Shown: positions 10,354 to 18,670 of the stretch, in pieces
Numbering within the stretch: the stretch's first letter is position 1
Layout of the letters: each line of letters begins with the position of its first letter
Assembly: GCF_014171575.1 (NCBI RefSeq)
Contig: NZ_CP050453.1
Span: forward strand, 434,001 to 498,000
Direction of reading: 5' to 3'
Length of the DNA: 64,000 nucleotides
Source: Microbacterium sp. Se63.02b
GTDB lineage: Bacteria; Actinomycetota; Actinomycetes; Actinomycetales; Microbacteriaceae
The notes under the pieces: generated by a model
Told to the model about the DNA's origin: nothing
Seen by the model: the letters and a program-made list of their open reading frames with translations, nothing else
Databases searched by the model: none
Translations under genes and position numbers: made by a program

Positions 10354-11613
10354 TCAGCCGAGCAGCGCGTTGACGCGCTCTTCAGCCGAGTCGAGGGCTT
10401 CCTGCACGCTCTTGCGCCCGGCCGCGGCCTCGGTGAGCTCTTCGCTCACGATGTCCTGCATCTCGGTCTGGCCCTCGCCGATCGACGGGGCGAGAGCGAC
10501 CTGCTCGAGCGAGTCGAACACGGCCTGACGGTTGGCGGGGTCGCCCTTGTCGAGGTACACGTCGAGCTGGCTCTCGTCGGCGATCGGCGGCAGCTCCCAT
10601 CCGCTGTCCAGGCGCACGTCGACCATGGTCTTCGAGCTGGTGAGGAATTCGGCGAACCGCTGGGCGGCGTCCGCGTTCTTCGTGCCGGCCGAGACGGCGA
10701 CGCCGTTCGAGAACAGCGCGCTCGCGGGGGTCGTGTCGCCCGGTTCGACGGCGATGTCCCAGGCGAAGCCGGCATCGGCGAGGCCGCCGAACATCCAGAT
10801 GCCGGTGTGCCACATGGCGAGCTTGCCCTCGGCGAAGAGGCCGCTGTCGAAGTCGGGCGTTCCCGCTCCCTGCTCGGCCGTCGGCATCGTGGTGCCGCTC
10901 TTGCCGACCAGCCACTCCGCTGCGGCGAGACCCTCGGGGGAGTTGAACGCGACCGCCGAGCCGTCGTCGTTCAGGAAGTCGCCGCCCGCCTGTGCGACCG
11001 CCTTGTAGTACTCGTGGTAGCTGATCGGCTGGTAGTCGCCCCAGACGCCTGCGGCGGCATCGGTGAGCTTCTCGGCCGCGGCCTGCTCGTCTGCCCAGGT
11101 CCAGTCGGCGGTCGGGTACTCGAGTCCGGCGGCGTCGAACAGGTCGGCGTTGTAGAAGAGCACGACGTTCGAGAACGAGCTCGGCAGGGCGTACTGGGTG
11201 CCGTCGGTGGCGTAGGCCTCGGCGAGGGAGGTCTGGTACACGTCGGTGTCGACGCCTTCGAGCGGTGCGAGCACGCCGTTGGCCTGGTAGGCGGCGTAGT
11301 TGGCGAACTCGATGTCGAACACATCCGACACCGTGCCGCCTGCCAGGTCGGTCTGCAGGGCGGTGAAGTAGTCGGCGTACGGAAGTGTCGTGACGTCGAC
11401 CTTCACATCGGGGTTCTCCTTCTCGAAGGCCTCGACGATGGTGGCGAGGTTCTCCTCGTTGCCGCCGTTCGAGATGAAGTTCGAGTAGGTGATGGTGACC
11501 TGGTCGCCATCGCCGGAGGCATCCGTGCCTCCGGACGAGCAGCCGGCGACCGTCAGGCCGACGACGGCGAGGACGGCGACGGTGCCGACCGGGGTCCATG
11601 CTGTGCGTGACAT
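10354..11613 (-). CDS. Sugar-binding lipoprotein of an ABC importer (CUT1 type)
   Basis: 419-residue extracellular solute-binding protein of the family 1 (maltose-binding-like) group. A lipoprotein signal peptide ends in the lipobox VAGC with Cys25 as the lipidated residue. The two-lobed binding domain fills the rest. The ATG at 11613 is preceded by AAGGAG at normal spacing; the long frame upstream of it overlaps the permease gene and is discarded. The neighbouring GH15 and GH31 genes suggest it binds alpha-linked gluco-oligosaccharides. No ATPase gene lies in the operon, so it probably uses a shared MsiK-type ATPase, as is usual in this phylum. Confidence 0.9.
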   Translation of the reverse strand: MSRTAWTPVGTVAVLAVVGLTVAGCSSGGTDASGDGDQVTITYSNFISNGGNEENLATIVEAFEKENPDVKVDVTTLPYADYFTALQTDLAGGTVSDVFDIEFANYAAYQANGVLAPLEGVDTDVYQTSLAEAYATDGTQYALPSSFSNVVLFYNADLFDAAGLEYPTADWTWADEQAAAEKLTDAAAGVWGDYQPISYHEYYKAVAQAGGDFLNDDGSAVAFNSPEGLAAAEWLVGKSGTTMPTAEQGAGTPDFDSGLFAEGKLAMWHTGIWMFGGLADAGFAWDIAVEPGDTTPASALFSNGVAVSAGTKNADAAQRFAEFLTSSKTMVDVRLDSGWELPPIADESQLDVYLDKGDPANRQAVFDSLEQVALAPSIGEGQTEMQDIVSEELTEAAAGRKSVQEALDSAEERVNALLG

Positions 11614-11681
11614 GGTGGGGGTTCTCCTTCTCATCGGGTGGTGCGTGATCGGGTGGTGCAGTCGGTGCGGATGCTCCGAGG

Positions 11682-12497
11682 TCATTTGATCCCGGAGCTG
11701 GCGACGCCCTGGATGACGTAGCGCTGGGCGAAGACGTAGATGGCGAGCATCGGCAGGATCGAGACGACGGAGCCCGCCATCATCACGTCCCACTGCGTGG
11801 TGTACTGCCCCTGCAGGCCGGCGAGCGCGAGCGGAAGCGTCTGCAGCTCGGCGGAGCGCAGGATGATCAGCGGCCACAGGAAGCTGTTCCAACTGCTCAT
11901 GAACGCGAAGACCGTGAGCGTGGCGATGGTCGGACCGACCAGGGGGAGCACGATCGTCCCGAAGATGCGGAAGTGCCCCGCCCCGTCGAGGGTCGCGGCC
12001 TCGTCGAGTTCCCGCGGCACCGAGTTCATCGCCTGCCGGAGCAGGAACACCCCGAAGGCACTCGCGACGCTCGGCAGCAGCACACCGAGGTAGGTGTCGA
12101 CGAGCTTGAGGTCGCGCATCTGCACGAACAGCGGCACGATCAGCACCTGGATCGGGATCATCATCGTCGCGAGGTACACCGCGAACACGGCGTCGCGACC
12201 GGGGAAGGGCATGCGGCTGAAGACGTACGCGGCCATCGAGCTCGTGAGCAGCTGCAGCAGTGTGACGACCACGGCGAGGACGAGCGAGTTGAGCACGACC
12301 CTGGCGAACGGCGTATTCGCGAACAGCTCGGCGTATGCCGAGAACGAGGGGTTCTCCGGGATCAACGGCGGCGTGGAGGAGAGTCCGGCGCCGGGCGAGA
12401 TCGAGGTCACGATCGTCCACAGGAACGGGAAGAACATGACCAGCGCCCCGAGGATGACCACGGTGGTCAGGGCGACGGTGCCGAGACGCTTACGCAT
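11682..12497 (-). CDS. Carbohydrate ABC permease (MalG/LacG type)
   Basis: 271-residue inner-membrane permease with six helices and the cytoplasmic EAA loop (about residues 165-185, EAATLDGAGHFRIF...P). It pairs with the MalF-type permease, whose gene ends inside its start (8-bp overlap). The pair forms the translocation path for the binding protein encoded next. Length is typical for the MalG group. Confidence 0.92.
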   Translation of the reverse strand: MRKRLGTVALTTVVILGALVMFFPFLWTIVTSISPGAGLSSTPPLIPENPSFSAYAELFANTPFARVVLNSLVLAVVVTLLQLLTSSMAAYVFSRMPFPGRDAVFAVYLATMMIPIQVLIVPLFVQMRDLKLVDTYLGVLLPSVASAFGVFLLRQAMNSVPRELDEAATLDGAGHFRIFGTIVLPLVGPTIATLTVFAFMSSWNSFLWPLIILRSAELQTLPLALAGLQGQYTTQWDVMMAGSVVSILPMLAIYVFAQRYVIQGVASSGIK

Positions 12498-13434
12498 AGT
12501 TCACCCACTTCTTCTGGCCGCGGATCTGGATGACGGTGATGAGGAGCACGACGAGGAAGAGCATCCACGAGAGGGCGGATGCCTCGCCGGCCCGCCCGTA
12601 GCGGAAGGTGAGGTCGTAGATCTGCTGCACGACGACCGTGCTCGCACCGGCCGGACCGCCGCCGGTCATCGCATACACCTGGTCGAACACCTGGAACCCG
12701 TTGATGAGCGAGATGACGATGACGAAGAACGTCGACGGCGAGAGCATCGGCATGGTCACGCTCACCAGTCGACGCCACGGCCCTGCACCGTCGACGCGGG
12801 CGGCCTCGTAGAGGTCGGCCGGGATGGCCTGGAGGCCGGCCAGCAGGATGATCATCACGAAGCCGAGGTCCTTCCACGCCGACGCGATGATGATCGAGGG
12901 CATCGCCCACGCGGGATCCGTCCACCATCCTGGACCGTCGATGCCGACCAGTCCCAGCACCGCGTTCACGATGCCGATGTCGGGGTTGAGCAGCCAGCGC
13001 CAGACGAGTGCGACGACGATCCAGCTGGTCACCACGGGGAGGAAGTACACGCCGCGCAGGAAGTTGCGGGCGGGGATCGCGCTGTTGAGGGCCAGTGCGA
13101 GGGCGAGTCCCCCGACGTAGACGAGGGGCAGGTACCCGACGAGGTAGTAGAGCGTGTTGAGGAAGGCGCGGTGCGTCGCCGGGTCCTGCAGCAGGTGGAT
13201 GTAGTTGTCGAAGCCGACCCACTGCATCGGAGACAGGAGGTTCCAGCTGTGCAGGCTCGTCCACAGCGCACCGACCATCGGGTACAGCGTGAACATCACG
13301 AGCGGGAGCGCGCTGGGGAGCAGGAAGATCAGCACGGTGATCGCATACCGCGCACGGCGGGAGCGACGGGCGCGTGCGGGAGTGCGCGTGGGGGGCGGGG
13401 CCTCCACGGTCGGGCGGGAGTCGAGCGCGGTCAT
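12490..13434 (-). CDS. Carbohydrate ABC permease (MalF/LacF type)
   Basis: 314-residue permease with a basic cytoplasmic N-terminus, six helices and the EAA loop (YEAARVDGAGPWRRLVSV). The start ATG at 13434 overlaps the stop of the ROK regulator gene (TGATG), so the regulator and transporter genes are co-transcribed and coupled. It is the partner of the MalG-type permease that follows with an 8-bp overlap. Confidence 0.92.
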   Translation of the reverse strand: MTALDSRPTVEAPPPTRTPARARRSRRARYAITVLIFLLPSALPLVMFTLYPMVGALWTSLHSWNLLSPMQWVGFDNYIHLLQDPATHRAFLNTLYYLVGYLPLVYVGGLALALALNSAIPARNFLRGVYFLPVVTSWIVVALVWRWLLNPDIGIVNAVLGLVGIDGPGWWTDPAWAMPSIIIASAWKDLGFVMIILLAGLQAIPADLYEAARVDGAGPWRRLVSVTMPMLSPSTFFVIVISLINGFQVFDQVYAMTGGGPAGASTVVVQQIYDLTFRYGRAGEASALSWMLFLVVLLITVIQIRGQKKWVNYA

Positions 13435-14655
13435 CAACGGGACTCCTGTGCTCCGTCGCGGAGGGAGGGCTCGGTCAGGCGCTCGCGGACCAGACGGCCC
13501 TGCTCGCCGGTGCGCCCTGCGGCGTCGAACGGCGTCGCGAGCACGAGGCTCGCGGCTCCCTGCGCCCAGCGGTCGTCCTGCCAGGTCTCGACCGCGACGG
13601 GGATGCCGCGCTTGCGGGGCATGAGTCCGGAGCGCAGCGCCGGCTCGAAACCGTAGGACCAGTGGTTCCAGGCCTCGACGCCTTCGCCGAGGATGATCAG
13701 GATCTCGGGGTCGATCGCGTTCGCGACGCCCGCGAGCGCGCGGCCGAGCAGGTGGCCGGCGTGTGAGAACAGCTCCTGTGCGGCGGTGTCGCCCGCGTCG
13801 GCGCGTCCACGGAGCGTGGACATGCCCGCGGCCTCGCCGATGATCCCGCGGGTGCGGGCCGCCGACACCAGGGCGCCTTCGCCGATCAGCGATTCCAGGC
13901 ATCCGTCCGCCCCGCAGCTGCACCGGGGCCGTCCTCCTGAGTGGGGAGGTGGCCGATCTCGCCCGCACCGCCGCCGTGCCCGCGCAGCACGGAGCCGTCG
14001 GCGATGATGCCGGCGCCGATGCCCGTGCCGATAGTGACGACCAGCACGTTGTCGTGGCCGCGGGCCTGGCCGTGAAGGAGTTCCGCCATCGCGAGGGCGT
14101 TGACGTTGTTCTCGACGAGCACGGGGAGGGCCAGTTCGCGCCGCAGCACGTCGCCGAGGGGCACGTGGCTCCACCCGAGCTGGGTCGAGTCGACGTTGCC
14201 GAGGCTCTGGTCATCGACGTCCCCGGCACGCCCACCCCGACGCCGAGGAGGGGCCGGTCGCTGCCGCCGGCGATGAAGGTGCGCAGCAGGCTCGCGAGGG
14301 TCGGGATCGCCGTCGCGGATGCGGCGTCGAAGGGTTCCGTCGCCGAGCGCACGACCGTGCCGTCGATGCCGACCTCGACGACGGTGATGTGGTCGGCGAC
14401 GACCTTGACCCCGATGACGCGGCCGGCATCGGCGACGAGACCGAGCAGGCGGGCGGGGCGTCCGCCCTGGGAGGGGCTGTGGTCGAGTTCGACCAGCAGG
14501 CCGTCGGCGATCAGCTGCTTCGTGACCTGCGTGACCAGGGCGGGCGACACGCTCAGCAGTCGCGCGAGGCTCGCTCGGGACGTGGGCCCGAGCGCGCCGA
14601 CCTGGGCGAGGACGGCGGAGCGCATGATGTCGGACCGTGCCGAGGACTGAGTCAC
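13434..14655 (-). CDS. ROK-family repressor of the alpha-glucoside operon (two frameshifts)
   Basis: About 407 aa, with an N-terminal winged helix (about 10-70) and a ROK sugar-kinase-like domain. The glycine-rich GTGIGAGI segment and the zinc motif CSCGADGCLES are both present, but in different frames. The frame changes near 14220 (GGGG in VPGDVDDQ) and 13930 (CCCC before the zinc motif); one restored base at each site gives an unbroken ROK protein. It starts at GTG 14655 with AAGGGG upstream. It is the first gene of its own operon and probably represses it through the palindrome at 14669-14680, with release on sugar binding. Confidence 0.85.
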
Positions 14656-14668
14656 AGGAACCCCTTTG

Positions 14669-14680
14669 TTTAGGACTAAA
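14669..14680 (-). promoter_or_regulatory. Probable ROK operator
   Basis: Inverted repeat TTTAG-N2-CTAAA covering the expected transcription start of the ROK operon, a position where bound repressor would block initiation. ROK repressors such as XylR and NagC use AT-rich inverted repeats of this sort. Confidence 0.55.
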
Positions 14681-14683
14681 TGA

Positions 14684-14712
14684 ACTATAGAAACAAGTCC
14701 GGGTCGTGTCAA
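14684..14712 (-). promoter_or_regulatory. Consensus sigma-70-type promoter of the alpha-glucoside operon
   Basis: On the minus strand TTGACA (14712-14707), a 17-base spacer, then TATAGT (14689-14684). This is nearly perfect, unusual in a GC-rich genome, and suits an operon held off by a strong repressor. Confidence 0.75.
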
Positions 14713-14757
14713 TGCCAGGCCGATTCGGGGCGCGCACTTGAGATCCTGCTGCAATAG

Positions 14758-14786
14758 TTGAATATCCCGCAGGTATCATCTAAAGT
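14758..14786 (+). promoter_or_regulatory. Possible promoter of the secreted-peptide cassette
   Basis: TTGAAT (14758-14763), a 17-base spacer and TAAAGT (14781-14786) lie 40 bases before the peptide start. The surrounding sequence is more AT-rich than its neighbours. Confidence 0.45.
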
Positions 14787-14825
14787 TTTACCCAATACAG
14801 TGACGACGACTTCAAGGGAGAAGTG

Positions 14826-15173
14826 ATGTTCATGCCATCGAGAAAGAAATCGACGAAGGTCGGGTTGAGAAATCGGATCGCCATGACCGCGGTCGGGAGT
14901 GCGATGGCCGTCGGTCTTGCGGTGGGTGCTGCTGCACCGGCGCAGGCGACCGTCGGGTTCTGGGACGTGTACTCCAGTTGGTTCCAGGCGGTCGCAGCCC
15001 TCACCTCGACGGGCGGAAACGGGGTCTTTCAAGCCCACGCCTACCTGGGGAACACCCATTCCTGGGGGGTGAAGTCGCAGTACAACACGAAGGCAGAGGT
15101 GAACGGCTACAACCTCACGCACAACGCCGTCCTCTACCGCGACGGCATCATCTGGGCGCGAGCCCAAGGGTGA
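14826..15173 (+). CDS. Secreted small peptide, candidate bacteriocin precursor
   Basis: 115 residues: a basic N-terminus, a hydrophobic core and an APAQA/T cleavage site give a Sec signal peptide of 41 residues and a mature peptide of 74. The mature part has no cysteine, is rich in aromatic residues and glycine, and ends in IIWARAQG. I do not recognise a family. A small secreted protein followed by a dedicated ABC module is the layout of lactococcin 972-like bacteriocins, but the characteristic C-terminal sequence of that family is not evident. AAGGGAG at 14814-14820 favours the ATG at 14826; a GTG at 14823 and an ATG at 14832 are alternatives. Confidence 0.7.
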   Translation: MFMPSRKKSTKVGLRNRIAMTAVGSAMAVGLAVGAAAPAQATVGFWDVYSSWFQAVAALTSTGGNGVFQAHAYLGNTHSWGVKSQYNTKAEVNGYNLTHNAVLYRDGIIWARAQG

Positions 15174-15203
15174 AGACTAAGGGTGTCGCGGTGGGGGCCG
15201 ACG

Positions 15204-15218
15204 CCCTGCACCGCAGGG
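15204..15218 (+). other. Small hairpin overlapping the ribosome site of the lipoprotein gene
   Basis: CCCTGC (15204-15209) pairs with GCAGGG (15213-15218) over a three-base loop. The right arm takes in the first bases of the GGGAGGAGG ribosome-binding site. It could keep expression of the downstream genes below that of the peptide. Confidence 0.35.
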
Positions 15219-15228
15219 AGGAGGATTG

Positions 15229-15849
15229 ATGAAAAGACGCGGACTCTTCTTGGTGGCGGCAGCGATGTCGGCATTGACGGCGTCGGCATGTACGCCCGCA
15301 CCCGATGAAGGTGCAGGGCACCTTGCCCCGTCGTTGCATGCCCTCATCGAACAGGCGCTGGGGCGAAACGATCTGTCGGAGTGGGACAGGGCAGCTCTGG
15401 AGAAGGCGAGTGCCGAGGGCAAGATCTCGCAGGCAGACTACGTCGAAGGGATGGATCTGTTCGATGCATGCCTGAAATCGGCGGGGATCGAGTTCGACCG
15501 GACGGTCCTCCTGAACGGCGTCATCGAGTTCCAGCCGCCGCCCGGGCACTATTCCGAAGCCGAGATCGATGCGCAGGCGAAGGCGCAGTACGAGTGTTCG
15601 GTGAATGCCGTCACCCAAGAGATCTTCACCCTGCAGCAGGCGAATCCTGACCTCTTGGCCGACTTCCCTCAGGCCGCGGTGAACTGTCTCAAGAAGGCTG
15701 GAGTGGTGGATGACGAGTTCACCAAAGCTGATTTCGAGAAGGCGTCTGGTTCTGGAGCGGGGCCGGCCGAGTATCCGTTCGACGTGATGTCCCCAGAGGC
15801 TCAGACATGCCTGTACTCGCTGGGGTACTCCGTGAAGATTGCTGAGTGA
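15229..15849 (+). CDS. Lipoprotein of the secreted-peptide cassette, unknown function
   Basis: 206 residues. The signal peptide ends TASAC, giving a probable lipidated Cys at about residue 21. The mature part is acidic and mostly helical, with four more cysteines in similar short settings (DACLKSAG, YECSVNA, NCLKKAG, TCLYSLG), suggesting disulphide-linked repeats outside the cell. No family is recognised. GGGAGGAGG at 15216-15224 supports the ATG at 15229; the adaptor gene begins directly at its stop. In a bacteriocin locus a surface lipoprotein often gives self-immunity, but here that is only a guess from position. Confidence 0.72.
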   Translation: MKRRGLFLVAAAMSALTASACTPAPDEGAGHLAPSLHALIEQALGRNDLSEWDRAALEKASAEGKISQADYVEGMDLFDACLKSAGIEFDRTVLLNGVIEFQPPPGHYSEAEIDAQAKAQYECSVNAVTQEIFTLQQANPDLLADFPQAAVNCLKKAGVVDDEFTKADFEKASGSGAGPAEYPFDVMSPEAQTCLYSLGYSVKIAE

Positions 15850-16887
15850 GTGAAGCGCGCGTTCACCCTGACCGTCGCGTTCGTCCTGAGCTGTGGCGTC
15901 GTCGTGGGTGCGGCGGTCGCGTACGACCTCCTACCGGCTCCGGGCGGTGATCTGGCCCCCACCCCGGAAGACAGGACCTACCCGGTGAGGTTCGTGGATT
16001 TCGTCGACGAACGGACGCTGCCGTTGGCTCCGACATTCTCGGAGGGCTCGGAGCTACGAGCAGCAGCATCAGGAACAGTGACGTCGAGCGCCTGCGTTCC
16101 GGGCCACGCCCTGGTCTCGGGCAAAGCGGCGTTCGCCGTCGATGGGAACCCCGTTGTCGCGTTGTCCACGGACGTGCCGTTCTACCGGGATCTTCGCTGG
16201 GGTGACACCGGTCCCGATGTGGACTCTCTCCGCCGGGCCCTCGCGGTGCTGGGGTACTCGGTCGATGCATCCGGCGGGTTCAGCAGGGACGTCTTCGAGG
16301 CCCTGTCCGCGATTCAGGATTCGGACGGCCTGGCCTTCGACGACGGAGGATTCCATCTCACGGACTTCCTCTGGGTGCCTGCCGGAGCTGCGGCAGTCGC
16401 TATCTGCGAGGCGAAGGTCGGACAACGCTACATGCCCGAATCCACCTTCGCCACGACGTCGAGCATCCTGACAGCGCTGTCGTTGGTGAGCGACGAAGCC
16501 GAACAGGTGGTCCCCGGGGATCGGAGGCTCCAGGTCTTCGGCGTAGACGCCGTCATGCCTGAGAGCGGTGTGCTGTCAGATCCGGAGGCTCTCGCCCGGA
16601 TCGCCGCTGCCCCTGAGGGGAAGGGTGAGCTTCGGGGGAACGGCGACGAGGAGGCGGCGCCGATCTCCGGCACCAGTCAACTGGTCACCCCTCTCCGTGT
16701 GGCGCCCGTTCCCGCCGCGAGTGTCTTCGATGTTCGTGGCAGTCAGGGATGCGTCGCCTCGGAGAGCGAGTCGTATCCGGTCACGGTGGTCGGTGCGAAA
16801 CTCGGAATGTCTCAGGTCACCTTCGACGGTGACTCTCCCTCGAAGATTCTGCTCCGGCCGGACGCGGAGACGTGCCGTGCTCCATGA
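15850..16887 (+). CDS. Membrane-anchored adaptor with peptidoglycan-binding domain
   Basis: 345 residues: one N-terminal membrane anchor (about 5-25), then an extracellular region. Residues about 115-155 (RWGDTGPDVDSLRRAL...F) form a PG_binding_1 domain. The rest resembles the HlyD/MacA-like adaptors that partner FtsX/MacB-type ABC transporters in Gram-positive bacteria. It starts at GTG 15850 directly after the lipoprotein stop and overlaps or abuts the ATPase gene, so the three transport genes form one unit. It probably links the permease to the wall layer. Confidence 0.75.
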   Translation: MKRAFTLTVAFVLSCGVVVGAAVAYDLLPAPGGDLAPTPEDRTYPVRFVDFVDERTLPLAPTFSEGSELRAAASGTVTSSACVPGHALVSGKAAFAVDGNPVVALSTDVPFYRDLRWGDTGPDVDSLRRALAVLGYSVDASGGFSRDVFEALSAIQDSDGLAFDDGGFHLTDFLWVPAGAAAVAICEAKVGQRYMPESTFATTSSILTALSLVSDEAEQVVPGDRRLQVFGVDAVMPESGVLSDPEALARIAAAPEGKGELRGNGDEEAAPISGTSQLVTPLRVAPVPAASVFDVRGSQGCVASESESYPVTVVGAKLGMSQVTFDGDSPSKILLRPDAETCRAP

Positions 16888-16900
16888 GGGGCCGGTCCTC

Positions 16901-17494
16901 ATGCTCCAGGAGGTCGGGCACGGATGGGGCGCTGGGCCTCCGCTCTTCGACGGCGTGAGTGCGACGCTTCGGCCCGGTGACGTCACGGCGATCACGGGTC
17001 CCTCCGGGTCGGGAAAATCGACATTGCTATCGATCATCGCCGGGTGGCTCGCGCCGACCTTGGGGAAGGTGGAACGGATCGGGATCAGTCGGACTCATTG
17101 GGTTTTCCAGAATCCCTATGGGCAACCTCGCCGCAAGACCCTCGATCACGTCTCCTATCCCTTTCTCGCCCGCGGCCTGAAGCGAACCGCCGCGGATGCG
17201 GAGGCGGAGGTGCTCCTGGGCAGGTTCGGCCTCGAAGGCCGAGGCGATCTGCCTTTCGCGAACCTCTCCGGGGGTGAGGCCCAACGGCTGATGCTTGCGC
17301 GCGCCGCCGCGACACGCCCCGACCTCCTTCTCGTCGACGAGCCCACCGCACAGCTCGACCGTGCCGCTGCGCGAACAGTGAACGATGTCCTTGCCGGGCT
17401 TGCCGACGCCGGCTCGATTGTGCTTGTGGCTTCCCACGATGCCGACACGATATGCGCCTGCAAGACGTCGATAGATCTGGGAGCGGTGAGCTGA
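16901..17494 (+). CDS. ABC transporter ATPase (MacB/LolD type) of the peptide cassette
   Basis: 197 residues with all ATPase motifs: Walker A GPSGSGKST, Q-loop VFQNP, signature LSGGEAQRL, Walker B LLLVDEPT and the H-loop His in ASHD. It is short, with little beyond the core nucleotide-binding domain, as in MacB/LolD-type ATPases. A GTG at 16877 would add eight residues and overlap the adaptor gene. I prefer the ATG at 16901, with GAGGGG upstream. The TGA overlaps the permease ATG (TGATG). Confidence 0.9.
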   Translation: MLQEVGHGWGAGPPLFDGVSATLRPGDVTAITGPSGSGKSTLLSIIAGWLAPTLGKVERIGISRTHWVFQNPYGQPRRKTLDHVSYPFLARGLKRTAADAEAEVLLGRFGLEGRGDLPFANLSGGEAQRLMLARAAATRPDLLLVDEPTAQLDRAAARTVNDVLAGLADAGSIVLVASHDADTICACKTSIDLGAVS

Positions 17495-18567
17495 TGCGAA
17501 TCTTCGACAGCGTAGGAGAGGCGATCCGTAACATCAGATCAGGATCCAGTCGTGCCGGCATCATTGCGCTGATCCTCGTCCTCACATCGACGGCGCTCCT
17601 CGCCGTCGATGCGGCCACGATCGGAGCGCTGCAGGAGCGAGCCGGTCAGGTCCGTTCACAAGCGGGAGCGATCCGTGTCCTCGTCGCCGACCACGCGATC
17701 GATCCCACCGCGTGCGCGAGCCTTGCCGAACTCAAGAGCATCGCCGATGCCGGCCCGATCTGGCCGCTCGATTCGCTACAGCTCCTCGCCTTGCCCCTGG
17801 TCGAAGTGCCCGTCTTCGAACTCAGTACCGGAGCCGCCCGGATGCTGGACTTCCCCCGCATCCGACCCGGGGGGACCTACATCCCCGAGTCCCTCGCCGA
17901 ACGTTGGCACGCCCGCGAAGGAAGTCGGCTCGAGACCTCTGACGGCGTCATGGTGGTCGATGGCGTCTACAGGTACTCAGAGGACGACGGTCGAGACCCA
18001 CGCCTCGCCAACGCCATCGTCGTCATAGGCGAAGACTCCGAACGGGCCTCCGAATGCTGGTTCAGTGTCTGGCCGCCGTCGAACGTTGCCGACCAGTACG
18101 CGTACGGAACCATCACCTCGTCCGGGCCAGAAGGTTCTGCCCCCCAGATCGCGCCACTGAATCCGGCGGTCGGACAGCGGTTCGACTTCACACGCGAGTA
18201 CACCACTCGGGCCACGGCGCTTGCTGCCGCCGGCGTGGTTGTCCTCTTCGGGGTGCTGGCGTTCAGCTTCACCGCTCGCAGACGGATGGAGGTGGCAGGC
18301 AATCTGCATGCGGGAGCACGCCGTCGCCATGTCCTCGCGGGGATCGCCATCGAAACCGTCATCTGGGCAGTTGCGACAGCGATCGCCACGTTCGTCCTCG
18401 CCAGGCTCACCGCGAGGTTCCTCCTCCGCGAGGCATTGGCCGGCTACGAGACATCGTTGGCCATGACCTTGGTCATCGCCACAGGTGCCGCCGTCATCGG
18501 CGCAGTCATCCCCGTCATCCTCACGCGCGAGGATCGACTCTTCGTCCTCTTCAAATCGCGCGCCTAG
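17494..18567 (+). CDS. FtsX/MacB-like ABC permease of the peptide cassette
   Basis: 357 residues: one N-terminal helix (about 25-45), a large extracellular domain (about 50-250) and three C-terminal helices (about 255-345). This topology is that of FtsX/MacB mechanotransmission permeases, which do not carry substrate through a pore but work on molecules outside the membrane. The neighbouring adaptor and ATPase complete a tripartite machine. Possible roles are release or maturation of the secreted peptide, or removal of it (immunity). Last gene of the cassette. Confidence 0.78.
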   Translation: MRIFDSVGEAIRNIRSGSSRAGIIALILVLTSTALLAVDAATIGALQERAGQVRSQAGAIRVLVADHAIDPTACASLAELKSIADAGPIWPLDSLQLLALPLVEVPVFELSTGAARMLDFPRIRPGGTYIPESLAERWHAREGSRLETSDGVMVVDGVYRYSEDDGRDPRLANAIVVIGEDSERASECWFSVWPPSNVADQYAYGTITSSGPEGSAPQIAPLNPAVGQRFDFTREYTTRATALAAAGVVVLFGVLAFSFTARRRMEVAGNLHAGARRRHVLAGIAIETVIWAVATAIATFVLARLTARFLLREALAGYETSLAMTLVIATGAAVIGAVIPVILTREDRLFVLFKSRA

Positions 18568-18670
18568 GAAGCGCTCGTCGACTGGATTCCTCTCCGCGGT
18601 CATCTGAAATCCCTGGGATCGATCGCGCCTCAGCGCCGGGCAGTCGCTGTCGCCCGAGGAGGTCTGCGCC

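Noticed and set aside
9001..11610. 869-residue reading frame on the plus strand
   Set aside because: It is antisense to the GH31, GH15 and sugar-binding-protein genes and has the composition of a frame shadow in GC-rich DNA.
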